Shown: piece after piece, positions 1-8,187 of the stretch
How positions within the stretch are numbered: the first letter of the stretch is position 1
Layout of the letters: the number at the start of each line of letters is the position of its first letter
The notes under the pieces: model-generated
What the model was told of the DNA's origin: nothing
The model's input: only the letters and a program-made list of their open reading frames with translations
Database searches by the model: none
Assembly (NCBI GenBank): GCA_900554365.1
Contig: USGY01000003.1
Location: forward strand, 31,496 to 95,495
DNA: 64,000 nucleotides
Direction: 5' to 3'
Source of the DNA: an uncultured Clostridium sp.
Lineage (GTDB): Bacteria > Bacillota > Clostridia > TANB77 > CAG-508
Position numbers and translations under genes: made by a program

Positions 1-1
1 A

Positions 2-3000
2 ATAAATACAAAAGCTGTTGTTTATGCAGAAGTAATAACCTTAAGTAGAATGGCACATCGTGTAATTGCAGAAATTGGAGGAAGTAACCAAACACAATTA
101 ACCAAATGCGGAAAAGCAATGATGATTTATTCAATTTTAAATAACAATAAAAAAGATTTAAAATTTTTAAGTAAGTCAGACGAAAATATAGATTTAAGCA
201 TGAGAGCAATTACTGAATTCAAAAAACATGGAATAAGTGTAGAAAATCTACAAGAAGAAATGAGCAATACAGAAGATATATATTTAAAAAACAAATTGCA
301 AGATATGATGGTAATATACCAAAAATTTGAAGAACAAATTCAAGACAAATATATAGATGATACAGATTTATTAACCATACTTGCAAATAGTTTAGATAAA
401 ACAGATTTAATTAAAGATAGCATAATTTACATAGATGAATTTGCTGGATTTACATATCAAGAATATGAAGTTATAAAACAAATGATAAAATTAGCTAAAC
501 AAGTTAATATAACAATTTGTACAGATGATTTAGATTTTAATACAAATCCAGATATTGATATATATTATTCAAATAAAATAACAGTAAAAAAATTATTAAA
601 TTTAGTAAAACAAAACAATTTAAAATTAGAAGAACCAGTAGAGTTAAAAAATGTTTATAGATTTAAAACAAAAGAATTAAAACATTTAAGTCAGAATTTA
701 TATAACCCACAATCCACAAAATATGCAGAAAATGTGGAAAACTTAAAATTATTTTTGGCAAAAAATGAATATTCAGAAATTGAAGAAGTTGCAAAACAAA
801 TCAAAAAATTAATTAGAGAAAATAAAATGAATTATCATGATATCTCAATAATTACTCAAAATACAGAAAACTATGCATCATTAGTAAGAGCAATATTTGA
901 ACAATACGATATACCGGTGTTTATAGATGAAAAACGAGATTTAAATCAAAATATTATAGTACAATATGTATTATCGATATTAGAAGTAATAGCAAGAAAT
1001 TTTACAAGTGAATCAGTATTTTCATATATAAAATCAGGATTTTTAGATATTGATAAAGAAGAAATTTTTAAATTAGAAAATTATTGTGAGAAGTGGGGAA
1101 TTAAGTTAAATAAATGGAAAAATGATTTTACATATGAATTAAATGATGAAAATAAAAAGCAAGAAATTCAAAGATTAAATGAGATTAGAAAAGAAATAAT
1201 AAATCCATTATTAAAATTACAACAAAATATTAGAAAAGAAAAAACAGCAAAAAATATTACAAAATTATTATATGAATTTTTACAAGAACAAAAACTAGAA
1301 GAAAAGATATCACAAAAAATTAATGAATTAGAAGGTAAAGTAGATTTAGCAAGTGAGTACAAAACAAGTTATCAAATAATATTAAATATATTAGATGAAA
1401 TTGTGTTAGTATTTGGAGAAGATAAATTTTCTATAGAGCAATATCAAAAAGTATTAAAAGTAGGTTTAAAGAACAGTGGGCTTGGAAAAATTCCAGGAAC
1501 AGCAGATCAGGTTATACTAGGAGATGTAGATAGATCAAGAAGTCATAAAGTAGATATAGTTTTTATAATTGGAATAAATGATGGTGTATTTCCAAATATA
1601 AATAAAGATGAAGGATTCTTGGATGATGCTGATAGAGAAATATTAAAAAATGATGGAATAGAACTTGCTAAAGGAACCGTAGAACAATTATATGAGGATA
1701 AGTTTAATATTTATAAGGCATTTACAACAGCTGAAAAACAAATTTATTTATCATATAGTTCTTCGGACAAAGATGGAAAATCACTAAGACCATCAATGTT
1801 AATAAAACAAATAAAAAAAATGTTTCCTAATCTAAAAGAAGAAAGCGATGTAATAGTAAAAAAATATGAATTGGTTAATCAAACAATAACATATCAAGAA
1901 TTAATAGAAAATATTGCTAAACTAAAGAAGGGCGAAGATATTTCGAAAGTTTGGTATGAGGTTTATAAATATTATTTAGGTCAAATAGAATGGAAAACAA
2001 AACTTATAGAAGATTTAAAAGGATTAGAATATACCAATATACCACAAGAAATTGATAAAGAAAACATAGAAAAACTATATGGAAAAACATTAAAAACAAG
2101 TATATCAAGATTGGAAACATATAGAAGTTGCCCATTTTCATATTATTTGCAATATGGGTTAAAAATAAAAGAAAAGGAACAATTAAAAATTCAAACATTT
2201 AATACAGGTTCTTTAATGCATGAAACAATTGATGCTTTTTTTGAATATGTAAGAAGTGAAGGCTTAGAGTTAGCAGAACTTACAGAAGATCAAATATTAG
2301 ATATTGTGTCTAAAATAATTGATGAAAGTTTAAAATTAAATAGAAATATTATATTTACAGCAACTGCTAAGTATAAAGTTTTGGTAAAAAGATTAAAAAA
2401 GATAGTAAGCAAAGCCTTAAAATATATTATACAAACTATAATTTATAGTGATTTTTCAGTTGAAGGAACAGAAGTAGAATTTTCGGAAAAAGGGAAATAT
2501 AAGCCGATAGTTTTAGAATTGGGCGATGGAAAAAAAGTTGAGATAACAGGAAAAATAGATAGAATTGATACGGCTAGAGAAGATGATGGAAAGTATTTAA
2601 GAATAATAGATTATAAATCATCAGCTAAAAATATAGATCTAAATGAGGTATATGCAGGTTTGCAAATACAGCTTTTAACATATACAGATGCAATTTGTAA
2701 ACAAGAAGATGTAATGCCAGCTGGAATTTTTTATTTTTCATTATTAGAGCAAATGGTAAAAGCAGAAAAAAGAATTGATGAAGATGAAATAGAAGAAATG
2801 ATAAGAAAAAATTTCAAAATGAGAGGATTAATTGTTGCAAATGTAAAAGTTATAAAAATGAATGATAATTCATTAAAAAGTGGAAGCTCAAAGTTAGTAC
2901 CTGCAGCACTAACAGCATCAGGAACAGTTAATGAAAAATGGACTAATGGCGTAAAACAAGAAGAATTTAAAGTTTTACAAGATTATATATATAAGACAAT

Positions 3001-3199
3001 TAAAGATATTTCAAAAGAAATTTTAAGTGGAAGAATCGATTTAAATCCATATTATAAAAAAGGAAAAACTCCATGTGAATATTGCAATTATAAATCTGTA
3101 TGCGGATTTAATCCAAGGATGAATAACAACAAATACAATTATATAGATCAAAAAACTAAAGATGAAATTTTAAATAAAATGAAAAAAGAAATAAATTAA
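2..3199 (+). CDS. addB: ATP-dependent helicase/nuclease subunit B, 5' end outside window
   Basis: AddB is the partner of AddA in the AddAB double-strand-break resection enzyme, and supplies one nuclease domain and Chi recognition. The frame is open to the left edge (codons before the first ATG at 50 read ...EVITLSRMAHRV), so the ATG at 50 is internal and the P-loop N-terminus lies outside. C-terminal nuclease signatures are visible, counting from position 50: GSLMHETIDAFF near residue 720, IDRID, IDYKSS and LQIQLLTYTD. The 4Fe-4S staple Cys residues occur as RSCPFSYY (about residue 693) and CEYCNYKSVC (about 1009). These match the AddB family. The next gene starts 21 bases after the stop, suggesting a shared transcript. 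Partial only because of the window edge; very confident. Confidence 0.95.
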   Translation: MNTKAVVYAEVITLSRMAHRVIAEIGGSNQTQLTKCGKAMMIYSILNNNKKDLKFLSKSDENIDLSMRAITEFKKHGISVENLQEEMSNTEDIYLKNKLQDMMVIYQKFEEQIQDKYIDDTDLLTILANSLDKTDLIKDSIIYIDEFAGFTYQEYEVIKQMIKLAKQVNITICTDDLDFNTNPDIDIYYSNKITVKKLLNLVKQNNLKLEEPVELKNVYRFKTKELKHLSQNLYNPQSTKYAENVENLKLFLAKNEYSEIEEVAKQIKKLIRENKMNYHDISIITQNTENYASLVRAIFEQYDIPVFIDEKRDLNQNIIVQYVLSILEVIARNFTSESVFSYIKSGFLDIDKEEIFKLENYCEKWGIKLNKWKNDFTYELNDENKKQEIQRLNEIRKEIINPLLKLQQNIRKEKTAKNITKLLYEFLQEQKLEEKISQKINELEGKVDLASEYKTSYQIILNILDEIVLVFGEDKFSIEQYQKVLKVGLKNSGLGKIPGTADQVILGDVDRSRSHKVDIVFIIGINDGVFPNINKDEGFLDDADREILKNDGIELAKGTVEQLYEDKFNIYKAFTTAEKQIYLSYSSSDKDGKSLRPSMLIKQIKKMFPNLKEESDVIVKKYELVNQTITYQELIENIAKLKKGEDISKVWYEVYKYYLGQIEWKTKLIEDLKGLEYTNIPQEIDKENIEKLYGKTLKTSISRLETYRSCPFSYYLQYGLKIKEKEQLKIQTFNTGSLMHETIDAFFEYVRSEGLELAELTEDQILDIVSKIIDESLKLNRNIIFTATAKYKVLVKRLKKIVSKALKYIIQTIIYSDFSVEGTEVEFSEKGKYKPIVLELGDGKKVEITGKIDRIDTAREDDGKYLRIIDYKSSAKNIDLNEVYAGLQIQLLTYTDAICKQEDVMPAGIFYFSLLEQMVKAEKRIDEDEIEEMIRKNFKMRGLIVANVKVIKMNDNSLKSGSSKLVPAALTASGTVNEKWTNGVKQEEFKVLQDYIYKTIKDISKEILSGRIDLNPYYKKGKTPCEYCNYKSVCGFNPRMNNNKYNYIDQKTKDEILNKMKKEIN

Positions 3200-3220
3200 T
3201 ATGAAAGGAAAGTGATTTTT

Positions 3221-4060
3221 GTGGACTTATCAAATGAAAATATTATTCATGTAAAAAAAGATGGAATACAATATATTCAATTTAGAAAATTACTAGAATA
3301 TAAAGATATAATAACACATGCATTTTCTTTAGGCTTAGACTTTAATTTTAGGACAACCCACAAAGGTGGAATACCTGTAAATGAAGAGATGATTCAAAAA
3401 GTAAACAATGATTATAATAAATTAACTAAAGCAATTGGATGCGATTTTAAAAATATAGTAAAGCCAATTCAAGAACATACAGGAAATATAATGACATTAC
3501 AAAATAAAGTGAATATAGACAAGCCAGATATAAATGTTGAAAAATATAAAAAAACAGATGGTACAATCACAAATAAGTCCAATATTATACTTGCTTCAAC
3601 AAGTGCTGATTGTATATTATTATTATTTTTTGATCCTGTAAAAAAAGTAATTGCAAATACTCACTCAGGATGGAAAGGAACAATACAAAGAATTGCTGTA
3701 AATACTGTAAGAAAAATGGTTCAAGAATATGGTTGTAATCCAAAAGATATAATTTGTTGTATATGTCCATCAATTAGAAAATGTCACTTTCAAGTTAGAA
3801 AAGATGTAGAAAAATTATTTAGAGATGAATTTAAAGATTTACAAGAAATAAATAAAATTATAGAGGAAGAAATACCAAATGAAACATGGAAAATTGATAC
3901 AGTAGAAATAAATAAATTGATACTAAAAAATGCTGGATTAAAACCTGAGAATATAATAGATAGTGGACTTTGTAGTGTATGTAATTCAAATTTAATTCAT
4001 TCATATAGAGCAGAAAAAGAGCAATTTGGGTTAAATAGTGCAGTAATAGAACTTTTATAA
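3221..4060 (+). CDS. pgeF: YlmD/PgeF-type laccase-domain protein (purine nucleoside phosphorylase-like)
   Basis: Member of the YfiH/YlmD (DUF152) family of cytosolic zinc enzymes, reported to act on purine nucleosides and implicated in cell-wall editing. Family landmarks are present: HTGNIM, then ADCILLLFFDP, NTHSGWKGT, CPSIRKCHFQV and VCNSNLIHSYRAEK, which hold the His/Cys/His metal ligands. I prefer the GTG at 3221 because AGGAAAG ends 8 bases upstream; the GTG at 3212 overlaps that ribosome-binding site. Length about 279 residues, slightly above typical. In many Firmicutes ylmD sits beside division genes; here it follows addB and precedes a peptidoglycan peptidase, which fits a wall-related role (inference). 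Confidence 0.88.
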   Translation: MDLSNENIIHVKKDGIQYIQFRKLLEYKDIITHAFSLGLDFNFRTTHKGGIPVNEEMIQKVNNDYNKLTKAIGCDFKNIVKPIQEHTGNIMTLQNKVNIDKPDINVEKYKKTDGTITNKSNIILASTSADCILLLFFDPVKKVIANTHSGWKGTIQRIAVNTVRKMVQEYGCNPKDIICCICPSIRKCHFQVRKDVEKLFRDEFKDLQEINKIIEEEIPNETWKIDTVEINKLILKNAGLKPENIIDSGLCSVCNSNLIHSYRAEKEQFGLNSAVIELL

Positions 4061-4072
4061 GGAAGTGAAAAT

Positions 4073-4999
4073 ATGTTAGTACCTAACAAATTGAAAATTG
4101 GAGATACAATAGGTGTAATAGCTCCGTCAAATCCTATAATAGGAGATAATATAGAAGAAATGGAAAAGGCTAAAAAAATAGTAGAAAAAGCCGGATATAA
4201 AGTTAAATTTTCTAAAAATATATTTTCAAATATTAATGGATATAGTAATTCGGCAAAAGAAAAAGCTGAAGATATAAATTCTATGTTTAAAGATAAAGAC
4301 ATAAAAATGATATGGTGTGCTAAAGGTGGAGAAAATTCTAATACAACATTTGAATATTTAGATTTTGAAATAATAAAAAATAATCCTAAAATAATTTGCG
4401 GATATAGTGATATAACATCATTGACAAATATAATTTCTGAAAGAGCTGGATTTGTAACATTTAATAGTACAAATTTTAAAACAATTGCTACAGATGAAAC
4501 AAATTACAGTTTTGAACAAGCTTTAAAAAGATTTTCTGGCGAAAGTATAGAATTAGAAAATCCAGATGGTAAGCAATATAAAACAATAAGAAGCGGAAAA
4601 GCTAAAGGAAGATTAATAGGTGGCAATGTAACATTAACTAGGGGTTTGGTTTCTGGAAAATATAATATAAATTTTGAAAATAAAATATTATTTTTAGAAG
4701 AACTTGGATTTGAAACAGGACCTGCATTACTTAGCAATCATTTATATTATATGAAACAAAATGGTGTATTTGATAAAGTAAATGGAATATGGCTAGGAAA
4801 TTATACTCATGAAAGTGGAATAACATTAGAGAAGATATTATTAGACGTACTTGGAGAAGATTATAATAAGCCTATAATTAAGTCAGAAAATTTTGGACAT
4901 ATTGAAAATAAAATTGCAATTCCAATAGGAACAGAAGCACAAATAGATACATCAAAAGAAATAAAAATAAAATTATTAGAAAATTGTGTTAAACAATAA
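4073..4999 (+). CDS. LD-carboxypeptidase, peptidase S66 family
   Basis: S66 peptidases cleave the L,D bond to the terminal D-Ala of tetrapeptides in wall recycling, or degrade microcin C (MccF group). The protein has 308 residues and no signal peptide. The nucleophile motif CGYSDITSL places Ser at residue 112; FLEELGF near 208 supplies Glu and FGHIENKIAIP supplies His at 276, so the Ser-Glu-His triad is complete. The N-terminal GDTIGVIAPSNP motif is also typical. It begins 12 bases after the upstream gene with GGAAGTG as ribosome-binding site, in the same operon. LdcA versus MccF substrate choice cannot be decided by eye. Confidence 0.9.
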   Translation: MLVPNKLKIGDTIGVIAPSNPIIGDNIEEMEKAKKIVEKAGYKVKFSKNIFSNINGYSNSAKEKAEDINSMFKDKDIKMIWCAKGGENSNTTFEYLDFEIIKNNPKIICGYSDITSLTNIISERAGFVTFNSTNFKTIATDETNYSFEQALKRFSGESIELENPDGKQYKTIRSGKAKGRLIGGNVTLTRGLVSGKYNINFENKILFLEELGFETGPALLSNHLYYMKQNGVFDKVNGIWLGNYTHESGITLEKILLDVLGEDYNKPIIKSENFGHIENKIAIPIGTEAQIDTSKEIKIKLLENCVKQ

Positions 5000-5012
5000 A
5001 AGGAAGAGAAAA

Positions 5013-5564
5013 ATGTTTGATAATTGGGAAGAATTAGAACAATCAATAAAAGGGTGCAATAAATGCAAATTATATTCAACAAGGCAAAATATAGTTTTTG
5101 GAGTTGGAAATAAAAATGCACAAATAATGTTTATAGGAGAAGGACCTGGTGCAGATGAAGATAGATTAGGTGAACCTTTTGTTGGAAGAGCAGGGCAACT
5201 TATGAATAAAGCTTTTCAAACTTTGGGAATAAAAAGAGATGATGTATACATTGCAAACATTGTAAAATGTAGACCACCATTAAATAGAAATCCAGAAGAA
5301 GATGAATGCGAAGCATGTATGAATTATCTTAGAAATCAAGTAATATTAGTAAAACCCCAAATAATAGTGCTACTTGGAAGTGTTGCTTTAAAGCATATTT
5401 TAGGAAAAGAATATGGTATTACAGCATCAAGAGGTAAGTGGTTTGAAAGAAAAGGAATAAAATATATGCCAACATGGCATCCAGCTGCGCTTTTAAGAGA
5501 TGAAAACAAAAAGATAGATTTTATAAAAGATTTACAATTAGTTATAAAAGAATTAAATAGTTAA
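5013..5564 (+). CDS. Uracil-DNA glycosylase, family 4 (4Fe-4S)
   Basis: Removes uracil from DNA. The 183-residue protein shows family-4 hallmarks: CNKC (residues 15 and 18), a Cys in VKCRPP and another in ECEACMNYL forming the iron-sulfur site, the catalytic loop GEGPGADEDRLGEPFVGRAG (starts about residue 42) and the HPAALLR motif (His 156). An in-frame ATG at 4986 overlaps the previous gene's end, but the ATG at 5013 has AGGAAG at 5001 and gives the expected N-terminus (MFDNWEEL). Last gene of a tight four-gene run with addB, so DNA repair and wall functions are co-transcribed. Confidence 0.93.
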   Translation: MFDNWEELEQSIKGCNKCKLYSTRQNIVFGVGNKNAQIMFIGEGPGADEDRLGEPFVGRAGQLMNKAFQTLGIKRDDVYIANIVKCRPPLNRNPEEDECEACMNYLRNQVILVKPQIIVLLGSVALKHILGKEYGITASRGKWFERKGIKYMPTWHPAALLRDENKKIDFIKDLQLVIKELNS

Positions 5565-5641
5565 ACGATAGAGTCAGTATAATTGACTATAATTTGAGGA
5601 TAATATAAAATTATTACAAATATATAATTTGAGAGGAAAAG

Positions 5642-6892
5642 ATGGAGAAAATATTAGAAAAAGCTAATTACTGTTTACATTGCAAAATAAAACCATGTGC
5701 ATTAAAAGGATGTCCATTACATAATAATATACCTGAATTTATACAGAAAATAAAAGAAGAAAATTATAAAGAAGCATATGAAATCTTGTGTCAAACAACA
5801 GTATTGCCAGGAGTATGTGGAAGAATTTGCCCACATAAAAAACAATGTCAAGGATCATGTGTAAGAGGAATAAAAGGAGAACCTGTTAGTATAGGAGAAT
5901 TAGAAGCTTTTACATTTGATAATGCAATGAAAAATGGATACAATTTAAAACAAGTTTGGCAAACATCAAAAGTAGGTAACAAAAAAGTTGCTGTAATTGG
6001 AGGAGGACCTGCAGGACTTACAGCTGCAGCTTTTTTGGCTAAAAATAATATAAATGTAACAATATATGAAAAATATAATTATCTTGGTGGATTATTGGTT
6101 CATGGTATTCCAGATTTTAGATTAGATAAAAATATTGTAAAAGAAACTGTAAAAAACATTTTAGACTTAGGAATAAATGTTAAATATAATCAAGAACTAG
6201 GAAAAAATATAGAATTACAAGAATTAGAAAAAGAATATGATGCAATATTATTATCTTTTGGAGCTAATTGTTCATCTAAAATGGGAATAAGTGGAGAAGA
6301 ATTGAAAGGCGTATTTGGAGGAAATGAATTATTAGAATATAATCAACATCCAGATTATAAAGGAAAAATAGTAGCAATTATTGGTGGTGGAAATGTTGCA
6401 ATGGATTGTGCTAGAACAATAAAAAAATTAGGAGCAAAAGAAGTAAAAGTAATATATAGAAGAGCAAGAGAACAAATGCCAGCAGAAGACAAAGAAGTCG
6501 AAGATGCACAAAGAGAAGGAATAGAATTTTTGTTTCAAAATAATATAATAAAAATTATAGGAAGCAAAAATGTTGAAAAAATAGAATTAATAAAAACTAA
6601 ATTAGTTCAAAAAGAAGGGGAAAAACGTTTATCACCAGTAAATATAGAAAATAGCAATTATGTTATAAATGCTGATTATGTAGTTATGGCATTAGGAGCT
6701 TCTCCTGAAAAATTTGTTCAAAAATTAGGAATTGAAACTAATAAGTGGGGAAATATAGTTGTTGATGATGAATTTAAAACTTCAAATTCTAAAATATATG
6801 CAAGCGGAGACTTAGCAGGAGTAAAAGGAACAGTAGCTTGGGCAGCTTCTTCTGGAAGAGAAGCTGCAAAGAATATTCTAAAAAACATATAA
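5642..6892 (+). CDS. GltD-like NAD(P)H-dependent FAD/4Fe-4S oxidoreductase
   Basis: Resembles the small subunit of glutamate synthase and related electron-transfer subunits, which pass electrons from NAD(P)H through FAD and iron-sulfur clusters. The N-terminus has Cys clusters (CLHCKIKPCALKGCP and CGRICPHKKQCQGSC). Next come an FAD Rossmann motif VIGGGPAGLTAA near residue 119, an NAD(P) motif IIGGGNVAMDCA near 247 followed by VIYRRAREQMPA, and the closing ASGDLAGVKGTVAWA. At 416 residues it is slightly short of GltD (about 470). No large GltB subunit is adjacent, so it may serve as a stand-alone ferredoxin-NADP reductase-like subunit (inference). GAGAGG precedes the ATG. Confidence 0.88.
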   Translation: MEKILEKANYCLHCKIKPCALKGCPLHNNIPEFIQKIKEENYKEAYEILCQTTVLPGVCGRICPHKKQCQGSCVRGIKGEPVSIGELEAFTFDNAMKNGYNLKQVWQTSKVGNKKVAVIGGGPAGLTAAAFLAKNNINVTIYEKYNYLGGLLVHGIPDFRLDKNIVKETVKNILDLGINVKYNQELGKNIELQELEKEYDAILLSFGANCSSKMGISGEELKGVFGGNELLEYNQHPDYKGKIVAIIGGGNVAMDCARTIKKLGAKEVKVIYRRAREQMPAEDKEVEDAQREGIEFLFQNNIIKIIGSKNVEKIELIKTKLVQKEGEKRLSPVNIENSNYVINADYVVMALGASPEKFVQKLGIETNKWGNIVVDDEFKTSNSKIYASGDLAGVKGTVAWAASSGREAAKNILKNI

Positions 6893-6895
6893 ATA

Positions 6896-6935
6896 AAAAA
6901 ATGGAATTTAATTTTAAATTCCATTTTTTTATTTT
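6896..6935 (+). terminator. Bidirectional intrinsic terminator
   Basis: AAATGGAATTT and AAATTCCATTT form a long AT-rich stem around a short loop, with A-run and T-run flanks on either side. It separates the plus-strand GltD-like gene from the minus-strand gene ending at 6934 and can stop transcription from both. Confidence 0.85.
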
Positions 6936-8037
6936 AATCATTAATATTTTCTTCTTCTCTAGATTTACCTAGTAACAATCTTTTAATAGCTTTGAAAATA
7001 GAAATAAAAATATTTTCTTTTTTAGTAATAACTTTTAACGCTGTTACTACATCACCATTTTCTAAAGCGTTGTATTTTTCTTCTAATTGCATCATTTTAT
7101 CTACATAATATTTATTGAAAAAAGTATATCCATCTGTACTACCTAAATAATCTTTAAATGAATATAATTTTCTTCTATAATTTTCAACATCTTCTAAGGT
7201 TAAAATTGAATAAAATGCTTTATCAAAATAACTAGAAATTATTAGATTTTGAGTTCTCATGAATGTTAAAGAAATTTCACTTTTTAATTCATCAATCTTT
7301 TTTAACATACCATCGACTCTTTTGGTTCTATCATCAATATTAGCTATTTTATTATTTAATTTTATTATTTCTTCTTCTGCATTTAGAATTTCATCAAAAG
7401 AATTTTGAATTGCCATAAAAGTTTTTGGAGATGTTGCATCAGCAAATTTTTGCTTAAAAGTATCATTGCTATTTATTGTACTTTCAAAAAGTACATCTTC
7501 ACCAACTAAATAAGCTAATTGACTTGCTAAACAACATTCTAAAGGATAATATGATGGACTTATTGTTTCAAAACTAATTCCAAAATATTTAACAAATTCT
7601 TTTGGAATTGAGTTTACCTTAGAAGCCATCAATTGAACAGCAGCTTCATTTAATCCTAATCCATATATTTTAAATTCAGTATAGTCACAAAGCCCCATAC
7701 GAATAAGATAATTTTTTTTATCTTTTACTTCTTGCAAATAATGAATACATTCATGTATAGCAAATTCTTCTAAATCTTCATCTTGAATATGTTCATTAAA
7801 ATATATAGAAGTATTTTTGTAGAAATAATTAGCTTCTGCCATGCCTTCTGGCATTTTTGCTTTATACATATTTAATCTTGATAGTTTTATAAATAATTCA
7901 TTACTATTTAGACCGTAATTTGGAAATGTTTCACAAAGCTTTGTTGAAACATTTTTTGCAATAGAATTTATTTTTAATGTATCAAGTTTAGAAATTACTT
8001 CAATACCATCTTTTCTTAAATCTGATTCTACACTCAT
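6934..8037 (-). CDS. Unrecognised cytosolic protein with HExxH (zincin-like) motif
   Basis: I do not recognise the family. The 367-residue protein has no signal peptide or membrane segment. Near residue 108 it carries FAIHECIHYLQE, a textbook HExxH zinc motif, followed about 25 residues on by GLNEAAVQ, whose Glu could be the third ligand as in gluzincins. The first 160 residues thus resemble a small metallopeptidase; the rest is predicted helical/coiled coil (NAEEEIIKLNNKI, KRVDGMLKKIDELKSEI) and ends in a basic segment. AGGAG lies 7 bases before the ATG and a TATAAT is at 8069-8074 (minus strand). Peptidase activity is inference. Confidence 0.7.
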   Translation of the reverse strand: MSVESDLRKDGIEVISKLDTLKINSIAKNVSTKLCETFPNYGLNSNELFIKLSRLNMYKAKMPEGMAEANYFYKNTSIYFNEHIQDEDLEEFAIHECIHYLQEVKDKKNYLIRMGLCDYTEFKIYGLGLNEAAVQLMASKVNSIPKEFVKYFGISFETISPSYYPLECCLASQLAYLVGEDVLFESTINSNDTFKQKFADATSPKTFMAIQNSFDEILNAEEEIIKLNNKIANIDDRTKRVDGMLKKIDELKSEISLTFMRTQNLIISSYFDKAFYSILTLEDVENYRRKLYSFKDYLGSTDGYTFFNKYYVDKMMQLEEKYNALENGDVVTALKVITKKENIFISIFKAIKRLLLGKSREEENIND

Positions 8038-8152
8038 ATAATACTCCTTATTCTATAATATCAATAATATTATACTACAAAATATTAAAGCAAATATGAC
8101 GCATGTATTAAAACTTGGTTACATTTTAATTACAAAAAATATATCAAAAATT

Positions 8153-8186
8153 AAAAAGGAGACAATATCAATTGTCTCCTTTTGGT
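8153..8186 (-). terminator. leuS terminator
   Basis: AAAGGAGACAAT and ATTGTCTCCTTT pair around a 4-base loop just after the leuS stop; on the minus strand the stem is followed by a T-rich run. Confidence 0.85.
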
Positions 8187-8187
8187 T

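Noticed and set aside
1..49. Start of addB at the ATG at 50
   Set aside because: The frame is open to the window edge with typical AddB residues upstream, so this is an internal Met.
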